Assembly: GCF_039360445.1 (NCBI RefSeq)
Contig: NZ_CP134981.1
Coordinates: forward strand, 163,643-227,642
Direction: 5' to 3'
Length of the DNA stretch: 64,000 nucleotides
Origin: Buchnera aphidicola (Periphyllus koelreuteriae)
Lineage (GTDB): Bacteria; Pseudomonadota; Gammaproteobacteria; Enterobacterales; Enterobacteriaceae
Under the pieces are notes generated by a model. That model saw nothing but the letters and a program-made list of their open reading frames with translations, made no database searches and was not told the origin of the DNA. Both the position numbers and the translations under genes were made by a program. Below, piece after piece: positions 37,943 to 48,535 of this stretch (position 1 is its first letter; the number at the start of each line of letters is the position of its first letter).

Positions 37943-40008
37943 TAAAATTTTTTTCTTTAAAAAATTTTTTAAAAAAAATAAATAAAATAAATTTTCAAGA
38001 AATATCAGGTCCAATATTAATTACAATAATTTTATCTATGATGATATTACCATTAAAACCAATTTTTTTAGATATATTTTTTACTTTTAATATATTTATT
38101 TCAATTGTTGTTTTATTAGTATCATTAGATACTAAAAGCATTTTAGATTTTACTGCTTTTCCAACCATTTTGTTATTTACAACATTATTTAGATTATCTT
38201 TAAATATAGCTTCTGCAAGAGTTATTTTATTATTTGGTCATTTAGGTCAATTTTCTGCTGGTCATGTTATAGAATCATTTGGTCATTTTTTAGTTGGGAA
38301 CAACTTTTCTATTGGAATTATAATTTTTTTAATTTTAGTTATTATAAATTTTATTGTGATTACAAAAGGAGCTGGTAGAATAGCAGAAGTAGGAGCTAGA
38401 TTCATTTTAGATGGAATGCCTGGAAAACAAATGTCTATTGATTCAGATTTAAACGCTGGATTAATAAATGAAAATGAAGCAAAAAATAGAAGAAAAAATA
38501 TTTCTCAAGAAGCAGATTTTTATGGATCAATGGATGGAGCTAGTAAATTTATTAGAGGTGATGCTATTGCTGGAATTTTAATTATGTTGATTAATATAAT
38601 TGGTGGTTTGTTTATTGGATTATTTCAACATAAAATGAGTATATTAAAAGCAATTAAAATATATACTTTGCTTACTATAGGAGATGGTCTTGTAGCTCAA
38701 ATTCCTGCTTTAGTTATTTCTACAGCAGTTGCTGTAATGGTTACTCGAGTTGAAAATAATAAAAATGTTAGTGAACAAATTTTTAATCAATTATTTTATA
38801 ATTTTAATATAATTTTTTTAAGTGGTATTATTTTAGGAATTTTTGGTTTAATACCTGGAATGCCGCATTTAATTTTTTTATTTTTTTCTATATTTTTATT
38901 GTTTTCTAAATTTTTATATAAAAATTTTATATTTTTTTTAAAAAATAAAAAAAAAAATTTTATTATAAAAAATAAATTTGATCTTTCTTTAAAAGATATT
39001 CCGTTAGAAGATTGTTTATCTATTACTTTAGGAAGTAATTTAATTGAATTAATGAATAATAAAAAAACTAATAATTTGTTTAATAAAATTTTTTATATAA
39101 GAAAAAAATATATGAATGAATTTGGTTTTTTATCTCCCAAAGTAAATATTAAAAGTGATTTAAATTTATTACCATATAATTATAAAATTTTTGTTAAAGG
39201 AGTAGAAAGTGGAGGAGGAAAAGTTTTTTTAAATAAATATATGGCAATTAGTTCTAAAATTTCAAATGAAAAATTATCTGGAAAAGAAACAATTGATCCT
39301 ATTTTTGGTTTATCTGCTTTTTGGATAAAAAAAAAATTTATAGATATTGCCAAAAATAAAAAATATACAGTAATTGATTCTAGTACAGTGATTGCTACTC
39401 ATTTTGATCATTTACTTTCTTTAAATATGAGTGAATTATTTGGTCGTCAAGAAATGCAAGATTTATTAAATAAAGTTAATTCCGAAATTCCTAAATTAAC
39501 TGAAAATCTTATTCCAAATACGTTTTCTTTAACTACTATTAAACAGGTATTTCAAAATCTTTTATTAGAAAATGTTCCAATTAAAGATATGAGAACTATT
39601 TTAGAAACTTTAATAGAAAACGTATCGTTTCAAAAAAATATTGATGAATTAACAAATATTGTTAGAATATCATTAGGAAAATTAATTATTCAAAAAATTT
39701 TTTTAAATAAAAAAAACATTCATGTTATAGGTATTTCTTCAATTTTAGAAAATATTTTTATACAATGTTTAGAAAATTCTAAAAATATTGAACCTAATTT
39801 ATTAAAAAATTTTATTCAAGAATCAAAAAAAGCAATTAACATACAAGAATCTATGAATTATCCTATTGTTTTTGTTGTATCTCATTCATTACGTTTTTTT
39901 ATTTTTCGTTTGTTAAAATCAATTTATTCAAAAATTTATGTTTTATCTAATTTAGAAATTCCAAATAATAAAAAAATTATTTTTGTAAGTATTATTGAAA
40001 AAATATAA
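37939..40008 (+). CDS. flhA: Flagellar export apparatus protein FlhA
   Basis: FlhA is the large export-gate protein whose cytosolic ring docks chaperone-substrate pairs. It has 689 residues (E. coli 692). About eight membrane segments fill residues 20-330; the FHIPEP-type loop AEVGARFILDGMPGKQMSIDSD is intact. The C-terminal domain includes GLSAFWI and VIATHFDHLLSLN. It starts inside the last codons of flhB (ATGA overlap), so the two are translationally coupled. Buchnera is known to keep basal-body and export genes without a filament; a role in protein export across the envelope is a published hypothesis. Confidence 0.95.
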   Translation: MIKFFSLKNFLKKINKINFQEISGPILITIILSMMILPLKPIFLDIFFTFNIFISIVVLLVSLDTKSILDFTAFPTILLFTTLFRLSLNIASARVILLFGHLGQFSAGHVIESFGHFLVGNNFSIGIIIFLILVIINFIVITKGAGRIAEVGARFILDGMPGKQMSIDSDLNAGLINENEAKNRRKNISQEADFYGSMDGASKFIRGDAIAGILIMLINIIGGLFIGLFQHKMSILKAIKIYTLLTIGDGLVAQIPALVISTAVAVMVTRVENNKNVSEQIFNQLFYNFNIIFLSGIILGIFGLIPGMPHLIFLFFSIFLLFSKFLYKNFIFFLKNKKKNFIIKNKFDLSLKDIPLEDCLSITLGSNLIELMNNKKTNNLFNKIFYIRKKYMNEFGFLSPKVNIKSDLNLLPYNYKIFVKGVESGGGKVFLNKYMAISSKISNEKLSGKETIDPIFGLSAFWIKKKFIDIAKNKKYTVIDSSTVIATHFDHLLSLNMSELFGRQEMQDLLNKVNSEIPKLTENLIPNTFSLTTIKQVFQNLLLENVPIKDMRTILETLIENVSFQKNIDELTNIVRISLGKLIIQKIFLNKKNIHVIGISSILENIFIQCLENSKNIEPNLLKNFIQESKKAINIQESMNYPIVFVVSHSLRFFIFRLLKSIYSKIYVLSNLEIPNNKKIIFVSIIEKI

Positions 40009-40029
40009 TCTATTTTATAGATAATATAT

Positions 40030-41763
40030 TTATATACATTTTGTAACTTTAATTCCTAAAACGTTCAGTCCTTTTTTTAAAATTTTAGAAATTAAATATG
40101 ATATTTTTAATCTTGTTATTTGTTTTTTTTTTGAATTACTTTTTAATATTTTATATTTTTCATAAAATTTTGAGTATTTTGATGATAATTCATAAATATA
40201 AGAACAAATTAAATGTGGTTGTCCATTTTTTGCTGATTTATATATTATTTCTTTAAATTCAAGAATTTTTATTGATAATATTAATTCTAATTTATTTGAA
40301 ATAAAAAATTTTTCTTTTGAATGAAATAAATTTTTATTATATTTTTTTAAAATAGATTGAATTCTTGTATATGTATATTGAATATATAATGATGTATTTC
40401 CTTCAAAAGATAAAATTAAATTCCAATTAAAAATATAATTTGTTTTTCTGTTTTTAGATAAATCTGAATATTTAATTGCTCCAATTCCAATGATTTTAGA
40501 TAATGAATTTAATTCTATAGAATCAATTTTTTTATTTTTTTTTAAAATAATTTTTTTTGCTCTTTTTATTGCTTCTTTAATTAATTTTAATAATTTAACT
40601 GTATTTCCAGATCTAGTTTTAAATGGACGATTTTTTTTTGATAACATCATACCAAATATATGGTGTTTAACTTTTAATTTATTTGATATATATCCTGCTT
40701 GTTTAGAAATTTTATATATTTGATTTAAATGTTGTTTTTGACGTGAATCAACATAATATAAAATGATGTTTGCTTTTAATTTTTCATATCTATATTTTAT
40801 ACACGCAATATCAATAGCTGAATATAAAAATGGTCCATTTTTTTTTTTTATAATTACTCCCATTTGATCTCCATTTCTATTTTTTTTATTTTTTAAAAAA
40901 ATAATTATATTTCCATTTTTTTTAACTGCAATTTTTTTTTTTATAAGATCTTTTTTAATTTCTGGTAACATATTTTTATAAAAACTTTCTCCAAAAATAT
41001 GTTTATTTTTTAATGTAATATTTAATAATTTATAAATTTTTTTATTTTGTTTTATATTAATTTTTACAATATATTTCCATATTTTATAATATGATTTTTT
41101 ATGTTTTTGTATTTTTTTAGTATATTTATTTGATTGATTCATAAAAAATTTATTTTTAGAACATAATTTTTTTGCTTTACAATATATTTTTTCTAATTTT
41201 GATATAGACATATTTTTTATATTTTTAATTTTTTTTTTATTTTTTAAATAATAGATAATCATTCCAAATTGATTTCCAAAATCTCCAACATGATTCATTC
41301 GAATAACTTGATATCCTGAATATTCCATAATTCTTGCTACAGAATCACCTATTACTGTTGATCTTAAATGACCAACGTGCATAGATTTCGCTAAATTAGG
41401 TGAAGAATAATCAATAACTACTATTTTTTTAAAATATTTTTTCTTTTTTACTTTCATTTTGTTTATATAAAACATTTTATTTAAATTTTTTTCTATCCAT
41501 TTTTTTTTTAAATAAATATTTATAAAACATGGTTTAGAAAAAATTGCTTTTTCTATTATTTTTTTTGAATATAATTGTTTTATTATTTTTTTTTTTATTT
41601 TTTTTAATGACAGTTTTAATATCTTAGAAATTTGAAATAAATTATTTATTTGATAATGTCCATTATTTATATTTTTATTTTTTTGAATAGATATTTTTAT
41701 AATTGATTTATATTTAATAAATTTTTTTTTTATAATTTTTTTTAATATTGATTTAATATTCAT
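40030..41763 (-). CDS. argS: Arginyl-tRNA synthetase
   Basis: ArgRS charges tRNA-Arg. It has 577 residues, as in E. coli. Class I HIGH motif appears as SMHVGHLRST after the DYSSPNLAK segment; the KMSKS region is the degenerate MLSKKNRPFKTRSGN typical of ArgRS. The C-terminal DALR anticodon-binding domain ends the protein. argS lies beside, and divergent from, the 16S rRNA gene, an arrangement I recall from other Buchnera strains. Its promoter must lie in 41764-41880. Confidence 0.95.
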   Translation of the reverse strand: MNIKSILKKIIKKKFIKYKSIIKISIQKNKNINNGHYQINNLFQISKILKLSLKKIKKKIIKQLYSKKIIEKAIFSKPCFINIYLKKKWIEKNLNKMFYINKMKVKKKKYFKKIVVIDYSSPNLAKSMHVGHLRSTVIGDSVARIMEYSGYQVIRMNHVGDFGNQFGMIIYYLKNKKKIKNIKNMSISKLEKIYCKAKKLCSKNKFFMNQSNKYTKKIQKHKKSYYKIWKYIVKINIKQNKKIYKLLNITLKNKHIFGESFYKNMLPEIKKDLIKKKIAVKKNGNIIIFLKNKKNRNGDQMGVIIKKKNGPFLYSAIDIACIKYRYEKLKANIILYYVDSRQKQHLNQIYKISKQAGYISNKLKVKHHIFGMMLSKKNRPFKTRSGNTVKLLKLIKEAIKRAKKIILKKNKKIDSIELNSLSKIIGIGAIKYSDLSKNRKTNYIFNWNLILSFEGNTSLYIQYTYTRIQSILKKYNKNLFHSKEKFFISNKLELILSIKILEFKEIIYKSAKNGQPHLICSYIYELSSKYSKFYEKYKILKSNSKKKQITRLKISYLISKILKKGLNVLGIKVTKCI

Positions 41764-41879
41764 AAATTCTCTTTTTAATAAGTATTAAGTTTGATTTTTT
41801 GTATTTTTTTAAAAAAAAATTAGATTTATATGTATTATATCTATTTTTTAAAAATTTTTATAAAAAAATAAAAATATAT

Positions 41880-41908
41880 TTGACAAAAATAAAAATATAT
41901 TATATTAT
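41880..41908 (+). promoter_or_regulatory. 16S rRNA promoter
   Basis: A perfect -35 TTGACA at 41880-41885 is followed, after exactly 17 bases, by TATTAT at 41903-41908 (five of six to TATAAT). This sigma-70 promoter is credible because of its consensus -35, ideal spacing and position ahead of boxA and rrs. No G+C-rich discriminator is visible, unlike E. coli rrn P1. Confidence 0.75.
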
Positions 41909-41929
41909 TAAAAAACTTTAATTAGTAAC

Positions 41930-41939
41930 GCTCTTTTAA
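41930..41939 (+). promoter_or_regulatory. boxA antitermination element in the rrs leader
   Basis: GCTCTTTTAA closely matches the E. coli rrn leader boxA core TGCTCTTTAA, and the sequence that follows (ATATCAGAAAATCTGTGTGGGCAC) continues the E. coli leader. BoxA in the nascent RNA is bound by NusB-NusE, and SuhB joins that complex; suhB is in this window. Confidence 0.7.
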
Positions 41940-41940
41940 A

Positions 41941-41966
41941 AAATATCAGAAAATCTGTGTGGGCAC
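41941..41966 (+). repeat. 5' arm of pre-16S processing stem
   Basis: These 26 bases pair with 43618-43643 on the other side of 16S rRNA with a single mismatch. The stem corresponds to the E. coli leader-trailer helix cut by RNase III. The gene for RNase III (rnc) is in the window. Confidence 0.85.
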
Positions 41967-42032
41967 AGAAAAATTTAAGTGCAAAAATTATTTAATTATA
42001 ATTCGTTTTATTTACTTAATTCAAAGTTTTAA

Positions 42033-43594
<1,562 letters not shown>

Positions 43595-43599
43595 AAAGT

Positions 43600-43620
43600 C
43601 ACTTTATAAATTATAAAGTG
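43600..43620 (+). repeat. Small trailer hairpin after 16S rRNA
   Basis: CACTTTATAA (43600-43609) pairs with TTATAAAGTG (43611-43620) around a single base. Its right arm shares GTG with the RNase III stem, so the two structures compete at that junction. Confidence 0.5.
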
Positions 43621-43643
43621 CCCACACAGATTATCTGATATTT
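43618..43643 (+). repeat. 3' arm of pre-16S processing stem
   Basis: Reverse complement, with one mismatch, of 41941-41966. Pairing loops out the whole 16S RNA, as in the E. coli rrn precursor. Confidence 0.85.
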
Positions 43644-43665
43644 TTAAAGCTTTTATTAAAAAAAA

Positions 43666-43739
43666 AGGCTTGTAGCTCAGTTGGTTAGAGCACACCCCTG
43701 ATAAGGGTGAGGTCGGTGGTTCAAGTCCACTCAGGCCTA
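43666..43739 (+). tRNA. tRNA-Ile (anticodon GAU)
   Basis: A 74-nt cloverleaf nearly identical to E. coli ileT: acceptor AGGCTTG/CAGGCCT (allowing the G-T pairs), D arm GCTCAGTTGGTTAGAGC, anticodon loop CTGATAA, T arm with GGTTCAAGTCC, discriminator A. CCA is not encoded. It lies in the 16S trailer as in E. coli rrn spacers. Confidence 0.98.
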
Positions 43740-43820
43740 TTTTAACACCTTTATCTTAATAATATATATTTTAAAAAAATTATTTTAATTAATATTTTTT
43801 TTTATATTTTTTTAAAAAAT

Positions 43821-43893
43821 GGGGCTATAGCTCAGCTGGGAGAGCGCCTGCCTTGCACGCAGGAGGCCAGCGGTTCGATCCCGCTTAGCTCCA
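43821..43893 (+). tRNA. tRNA-Ala (anticodon UGC)
   Basis: A 73-nt cloverleaf close to E. coli alaT: GGGGCTA/TAGCTCC acceptor with the G3-T70 identity pair, anticodon loop CTTGCAC with TGC, T loop GGTTCGATCCC. Discriminator A at 43893; CCA is not encoded. The convergent gloB stop begins 4 bases later. Confidence 0.98.
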
Positions 43894-43896
43894 AAT

Positions 43897-44652
43897 TTAA
43901 AATTGATCTTTAATTTTTCTTAAATTACAAAAATAATTTATTTCATTATATGAAGAATACCAATAATTAATAACATCTTTAATATAATTATTCTTTGTTT
44001 TTAAAAAAATATTTATTTTTTTTTCAAAATTAAGATTGTTATAATATTTTATATTTTTTATATTTTTTTTTATAAAATTAAAATATTCTTTGATTTCTAA
44101 ATCTTTTTTAAATAAATAATTTGAAAATTTTAAATTTGAAAATGTATATTTATGTGAATTAAAAAAAATTGTTTTTTTTGGTAATCTCATGATCTTTTTT
44201 AAAGAAAAATAAAGATTTTTTGAACATCCATCAATAGTTTTTCCACATCCTCCAGAAAATAAAATATCTCCACAAAATAAATATTTTTCAAAATAATATG
44301 AAACATCTATTTTTGTATGTCCTGGTGTAAAAATTATATAAAACACTTTATTAAATAAAAAAATTTTTTTTTCTTTTTTAATTATATTTTGATTTGTTTT
44401 ACTAACAAAATTTAATTTTTTTGGAGTAAATATTTTTATTTTAGGATAATATTTTAATAATTTAAAAATTCCATTAATATGATCACAATGTAAATGTGTA
44501 ATTAAAATTATTATTGGTTTTAAATTAAATTTTTCTAATTTTTTAATAATTATATTTGATTTTCCTGGATCGATTATAATACATTTATTTTTTTTTGAAA
44601 TAATCCAAACAATATTATCATTTAAAATTTCTATTCCTCTAATATTTATCAT
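43897..44652 (-). CDS. gloB: Hydroxyacylglutathione hydrolase (glyoxalase II)
   Basis: GloB hydrolyses S-lactoylglutathione to lactate and glutathione, the second step of methylglyoxal detoxification. It has 251 residues, the E. coli length. The metallo-beta-lactamase motif THLHCDH, the next metal ligands in TPGHTKID and FCGDILFSGGCGK, and the last His in FFNSHKYT are all present. The gene overlaps rnhA by 4 bases (ATGA type), so they are co-translated. In E. coli gloB is also near rnhA and dnaQ. Confidence 0.95.
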   Translation of the reverse strand: MINIRGIEILNDNIVWIISKKNKCIIIDPGKSNIIIKKLEKFNLKPIIILITHLHCDHINGIFKLLKYYPKIKIFTPKKLNFVSKTNQNIIKKEKKIFLFNKVFYIIFTPGHTKIDVSYYFEKYLFCGDILFSGGCGKTIDGCSKNLYFSLKKIMRLPKKTIFFNSHKYTFSNLKFSNYLFKKDLEIKEYFNFIKKNIKNIKYYNNLNFEKKINIFLKTKNNYIKDVINYWYSSYNEINYFCNLRKIKDQF

Positions 44653-45167
44653 TTGTGTTCCTTATTTAAAATTTTTTTATAATAAAAAATTTCTTTTACA
44701 TATCCTATATCTTTTTTTGTTGGATTTTTTGCTGATTTTTTTGCTTTAATATCACATAATTCATTTTCTAATTGACCTGAATGGCTTTTAATCCAAATCC
44801 ATTTTATTTTTTTATGTTTTTGAATTGCATTATTTAATCTTATCCAAAGATCAATATTTTTTACTTTTGTATTATTTTTTTTTTTCCAATTATTTTGTTT
44901 CCATTGATTCATCCATTTTGTAAAACCATAATTTACATATTTACTATCTGTATTAATTATAATATTTGATGGTATATTTATTTTTTCTATTCCAATTATT
45001 ACACTTATCAATTCCATTCTATTATTAGTGGTTAAAAAAAAACCTGAACTAAAAATTTTTGTTAAATTTTTATATTTTATGATTGTACAAAAACCACCCG
45101 GTCCTGGGTTTCCTAAACATGATCCATCAGTAAATATTGAAATTACATTTTTTTTTTTTAATTTCAT
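44649..45167 (-). CDS. rnhA: Ribonuclease HI
   Basis: RNase HI degrades RNA in RNA-DNA hybrids (primers, R-loops). The four catalytic acids are seen at Asp14 (IFTDGSCLGNPGPGG), Glu52 (NRMEL), Asp74 (NTDSKYV) and Asp in ELCDIKAK, with the catalytic His in KSHSGQ. It has 172 residues, longer than E. coli (155), mostly a Lys-rich C-terminal tail. It is divergent from dnaQ with only 29 bases between start codons, so the two promoters overlap as they do in E. coli. Confidence 0.95.
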   Translation of the reverse strand: MKLKKKNVISIFTDGSCLGNPGPGGFCTIIKYKNLTKIFSSGFFLTTNNRMELISVIIGIEKINIPSNIIINTDSKYVNYGFTKWMNQWKQNNWKKKNNTKVKNIDLWIRLNNAIQKHKKIKWIWIKSHSGQLENELCDIKAKKSAKNPTKKDIGYVKEIFYYKKILNKEHK

Positions 45168-45196
45168 TTTTAAAAATTCTCATTTTAAAAAAATAT

Positions 45197-45919
45197 ATGA
45201 ATAATAAACATTTTCGTCAAATTGTTCTTGATACGGAAACAACAGGAATAAATAAAGAAGGTCCTGTATATTTAAATCATAGAATTATAGAGATTGGAGC
45301 AGTAGAAATAATTAATCGTAAAATTACTAAAAATAAATTTCACATATATATTAATCCAAATCGATCAATAGAAAAAGAAGCTTATAATATTCATGGAATT
45401 TCTAATAATTTTTTATTAGATAAACCAAATTTTTCTAAAATTTATAAAAATTTTATTAATTATGTAAAAAATTCTGAATTAATTATTCATAATTCTAAAT
45501 TTGATTTAGGTTTTATAAATTATGAATTAAAATTATTAAATAAAAATATAAAAAATATATTAAATTATTGTACCATAATAGATACATTAAAATTATCAAG
45601 AAAAATTTTTCCTGGTAGAAAAAATAGTTTAGAAGCTTTATGTAAACGTTATAAAATTTATGATAATAGAAAATTTCATAGTGCAATATTAGATGCTAAA
45701 TTATTAGCAAAAGTATATTTATTAATGACATCTAAACAAAAATCTTTTAATTTTATAAATAAAAAAATTAATAATGTTAAAAAAAAAAATAAAATATTTA
45801 AAAATAATAAAAAAATTTATTTAAAAAAATCAAATAATATTGAGAATATTCTCCATAAAAAATATTTAAAAAAAATGAAAAAAAATGGAAATTGTATTTG
45901 GTTTGATATAAAAAGTTAA
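45197..45919 (+). CDS. dnaQ: DNA polymerase III epsilon subunit (proofreading exonuclease)
   Basis: DnaQ is the 3'-5' exonuclease of the replicase. The DEDDh residues are visible in LDTETTG, NSKFDLGF and FHSAILDAKLLA. From ATG 45197 it has 240 residues (E. coli 243) and aligns from the first residues (RQIVLDTETTG). A longer frame from 45137 would run through the rnhA start and adds an implausible hydrophobic extension. The C-terminal alpha-binding segment ends KKNGNCIWF, like GGSCLWRA in E. coli, so binding to DnaE is probably kept. Confidence 0.95.
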   Translation: MNNKHFRQIVLDTETTGINKEGPVYLNHRIIEIGAVEIINRKITKNKFHIYINPNRSIEKEAYNIHGISNNFLLDKPNFSKIYKNFINYVKNSELIIHNSKFDLGFINYELKLLNKNIKNILNYCTIIDTLKLSRKIFPGRKNSLEALCKRYKIYDNRKFHSAILDAKLLAKVYLLMTSKQKSFNFINKKINNVKKKNKIFKNNKKIYLKKSNNIENILHKKYLKKMKKNGNCIWFDIKS

Positions 45920-45983
45920 TAAAATATTGTTTTTTTATAAAAATATAGTATAATTATTATATAAAAATTTTTTTAAAAAATTT

Positions 45984-46057
45984 GGTGCGGTAGTTCAGAT
46001 GGTTAGAATATCGGCCTGTCACGCCGGAGGTCACGGGTTCGAGCCCCGTCCGCACCG
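45984..46057 (+). tRNA. tRNA-Asp (anticodon GUC)
   Basis: A 74-nt cloverleaf: acceptor GGTGCGG/CCGCACC, D arm GTTCAGATGGTTAGAAT, anticodon loop CTGTCAC with GTC, T arm GGGTTCGAGCCCC, discriminator G as required for AspRS recognition. CCA is not encoded. It lies about 60 bases after dnaQ. Confidence 0.98.
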
Positions 46058-46437
46058 ATATAAATTTTTCTTCTATCTTTTTATTATTATAAAAAATTAT
46101 TTTTTTAATTAAAAAATATTTTTTTATAATATTTAAAAAAAAATACAATATATAAAAATATTTAAATTATAAGTAATTTCATTCATAAAAAAATAATAGT
46201 AATTATTAAAATATATATCTTAAAACAATATTATATTTTTTAAAAATATTTATATTTTTATTTAATTTAATTATATTATTGAGATTTAATTAATTGATTG
46301 ATTTAAAAAAATATAAGATATATTTTTTATTATTTATAATTCTACTATTATTAAATATATTTAAAAAAATATATTTTTTATATAAAAATATTTTAAAAAA
46401 TATTCTTATTTTTAATATTTTAAAATAAGGAAATTAT
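46058..46437. other. Intergenic gap between tRNA-Asp and grpE
   Basis: No coding remnant is recognisable. In E. coli nadK is next to grpE; nothing like it is left here. I found no convincing heat-shock promoter for grpE. AAGGAA, 5 to 10 bases before the grpE ATG, is its ribosome binding site. Confidence 0.5.
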
Positions 46438-46977
46438 ATGATGATACAAAAAAAAAAAGATATTAATAAAAATGATATAAATAATAAAGAAGATAAATTT
46501 AAAATTAAAAATAAAATAAAATATTTAAAGAAAAATAATAAAAAATTAAAAAAAAATATAATTTCTTTAAAAAAAAAAAATAAAAATAAAATTGAAAAAG
46601 TACAAATTAGATGCAGAAAAGAAATAGAATTATCTTATAAATTTTCTTTAGAAAACATTTTTTCTTCTATTTTACCAATTTTAGATAGTTTAGAAATGGC
46701 AACATTATCTTTAAATGATAATAAAAATATAGAATATTATAAAATTTATAAAAAATTAAAAAAATTAAAAAATTATTTTATTAAAATTTTAATTAATAAT
46801 AATGTAAAAATAATTGATAAAATTAATGTTCGGTTTAATCCATTGTTTCATCAAGCTATGTTTTTAAAATTTTCAAAAGATATAAAAGAAAATAATATTA
46901 TAGATGTTCTTCAAAAAGGATATTTATTACATGATCGTTTATTAAGAGCTGCAATGGTTTCCGTTTCTAAAATTTAA
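46438..46977 (+). CDS. grpE: Nucleotide exchange factor GrpE
   Basis: GrpE releases ADP from DnaK in the Hsp70 cycle. It has 179 residues (E. coli 197): a long Lys/Asn-rich N-terminal coiled coil (about 1-85) and a beta-domain with the conserved INVRFNPLFHQAMF, then LQKGYLLHDRLLRAAMVSVSK at the C terminus. The start is ATGATG after AAGGAA. The N-terminal dimerisation helix is poor in sequence but keeps the helical pattern. Confidence 0.93.
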   Translation: MMIQKKKDINKNDINNKEDKFKIKNKIKYLKKNNKKLKKNIISLKKKNKNKIEKVQIRCRKEIELSYKFSLENIFSSILPILDSLEMATLSLNDNKNIEYYKIYKKLKKLKNYFIKILINNNVKIIDKINVRFNPLFHQAMFLKFSKDIKENNIIDVLQKGYLLHDRLLRAAMVSVSKI

Positions 46978-47025
46978 TTTTTATATAATACATTTTTACA
47001 AAAAATAATTTAAAAAAATAATTAC

Positions 47026-47060
47026 AAGTCTTGATTATCATTATATAAAAATCAAGACTT
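47026..47060 (+). terminator. grpE terminator hairpin
   Basis: AAGTCTTGAT (47026-47035) is the exact reverse complement of ATCAAGACTT (47051-47060), followed by TAAATTTTTA. It lies about 50 bases after the grpE stop. Confidence 0.65.
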
Positions 47061-47147
47061 TAAATTTTTAAAAATATATAAATTTTTATATATTTATTTT
47101 TTTATATTTTTTTAAAAAAAATTTTTATTACTTTAAAGTTTAATATT

Positions 47148-47618
47148 ATGTTAAAAAAAAAAAAAATAATTATTACAACAAATAAAAAAGCAAAATTTAA
47201 TTTTTCTATTAAAAAATTTTTTACAGCTGGAATTGTTTTACATGGATGGGAGATAAAATCTATTCGTCAAGGAAAAATAAATATTAGTAATAGTTATATT
47301 GTTTCTCGTTCATTTGAATTATATTTATTTAACTGCAATATAGAACCATTAAAAACCACAAATTTATTTAATTTTTCTAATGAAAAAAATAGAAATATAA
47401 AATTACTTCTTTTAAAAAAAGAAATAAATTTTATTTTAAAAGAAATAAAAAAATTTAAATATACATTAATTCCAATTTCATTATTTTGGAAACGATCATT
47501 ATGTAAAATTAAAATTGGTCTAGCTAAAGGAAAAAATTTATATGATAAAAGACAAGATAAAAAAAATAAAATTATAAAACGAGAATTATATAGAATTTCT
47601 AAGAAATTTAAAATTTAA
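47148..47618 (+). CDS. smpB: SsrA-binding protein SmpB
   Basis: SmpB carries tmRNA to stalled ribosomes for trans-translation. It has 156 residues (E. coli 160). The N-terminal ITTNKKAKFNF, GIVLHGWEIKSIRQGKINI and the late IGLAKGKNLYDKRQDKK segments are family hallmarks. In E. coli smpB lies close to grpE too, and the ssrA RNA gene follows it; I see no tmRNA in the 37 bases after it here, so ssrA must be elsewhere. Confidence 0.95.
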   Translation: MLKKKKIIITTNKKAKFNFSIKKFFTAGIVLHGWEIKSIRQGKINISNSYIVSRSFELYLFNCNIEPLKTTNLFNFSNEKNRNIKLLLLKKEINFILKEIKKFKYTLIPISLFWKRSLCKIKIGLAKGKNLYDKRQDKKNKIIKRELYRISKKFKI

Positions 47619-47655
47619 TTTAAATTAATTTTTTTTTTAAAAAAAATAAAAAAAT

Positions 47656-48117
47656 ATGAAAAAATATAAAAAAAATCATAAATATTGGATGAATATAGCT
47701 TTATTTTTTGCTGAAATAGCATTTATTCAAGGAGAAGTACCTGTTGGGTCATTATTGATTAAATCAAACAAAATTATTGGTTTTGGATGGAATAATTCTA
47801 TACAAGAAAATGATCCAACAGGTCACTCTGAAATAATTACTTTAAGAAATTCAGGAAAATTTTTAAAAAATTATAGATTATTAAATTCTTCTCTTTATGT
47901 AACTTTAGAACCTTGTATCATGTGTTTAGGTGCAATTTTAAATAGTAGAATAAAAAATTTAATAATTGGAGCTAAACAAAAAAATTCTAAGAATCTTCTT
48001 TATAAAAATGATTTTATTTTAAATTCTAAAAAATTTAAAATAAAAATAATTAAAAATGTTTTAAGAAAGCAATGTTCGACTTTATTAAAACATTTTTTTT
48101 TAAATAAACGAAGTTAA
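47656..48117 (+). CDS. tadA: tRNA-specific adenosine deaminase TadA
   Basis: TadA converts A34 to inosine in tRNA-Arg(ACG). The zinc-dependent deaminase motif is His57 and Glu59 in GHSEI, and Cys87 and Cys90 in EPCIMCLGA, at the same numbering as E. coli. The protein has 153 residues (E. coli 167). It is convergent with acpS, 14 bases apart. Cytidine deaminases share the motif, but the N-terminal segment and LNSRIKNLIIGAK favour TadA. Confidence 0.94.
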   Translation: MKKYKKNHKYWMNIALFFAEIAFIQGEVPVGSLLIKSNKIIGFGWNNSIQENDPTGHSEIITLRNSGKFLKNYRLLNSSLYVTLEPCIMCLGAILNSRIKNLIIGAKQKNSKNLLYKNDFILNSKKFKIKIIKNVLRKQCSTLLKHFFLNKRS

Positions 48118-48131
48118 TACTTTTTAAAGAA

Positions 48132-48509
48132 TTATTCTAATACAACAATTGCTTGTGCATATTTTTTTTCGTCTGTAAAACTTATATGAGATTTTTTTAT
48201 TTTTAAAAAAATTTTTTTTTTTTTAGAATTTCCTAAATAATTTATTTTAGGTTTATTCATTTTATTTGAATATACTTCTAAATTATTAAATGAAATTCCA
48301 TGACTCATTCCATATCCCATAGCTTTACATAACGCTTCTTTTATCACAAATCTTTTTGCTAAAAAATTTATTTTTCTTGAACTAGAATTATATAATTTTC
48401 TTTCTTTATATGATAATATTTTTTTTAAAAATTTTTTTTTAAAAAATTTAACAATTTTTTTAAAACGTTTAATTTTTATTATATCTATTCCTATTCCAAT
48501 AATATTCAT
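48132..48509 (-). CDS. acpS: Holo-acyl carrier protein synthase
   Basis: AcpS transfers the phosphopantetheine arm from CoA to ACP. It has 125 residues (E. coli 126). The Mg-binding Asp is in GIGIDIIKIKRF and the catalytic Glu in FVIKEALCKAMGYGM. It activates the carrier used by FabZ, FabI and LipB, and its CoA ultimately depends on PanB/PanC. In E. coli it lies downstream of rnc-era-recO-pdxJ; recO and pdxJ are gone, leaving era-acpS adjacent. Confidence 0.94.
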   Translation of the reverse strand: MNIIGIGIDIIKIKRFKKIVKFFKKKFLKKILSYKERKLYNSSSRKINFLAKRFVIKEALCKAMGYGMSHGISFNNLEVYSNKMNKPKINYLGNSKKKKIFLKIKKSHISFTDEKKYAQAIVVLE

Positions 48510-48535
48510 TTTTTTGTATTATCTAATTGTTATAA

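Noticed and set aside
45137-45196. A 20-codon N-terminal extension of dnaQ
   Set aside because: It overlaps the rnhA start on the other strand and adds a hydrophobic stretch absent from DnaQ; ATG 45197 matches E. coli.
45957-46148. Minus-strand frame of 63 codons across tRNA-Asp
   Set aside because: It reads through the antisense of the tRNA cloverleaf; the tRNA call is secure.
46058-46437. A heat-shock (sigma-32) promoter ahead of grpE
   Set aside because: TTGAGA-like and A/T-rich elements occur, but no C-rich -10 of the heat-shock type is visible, and chance matches are expected.
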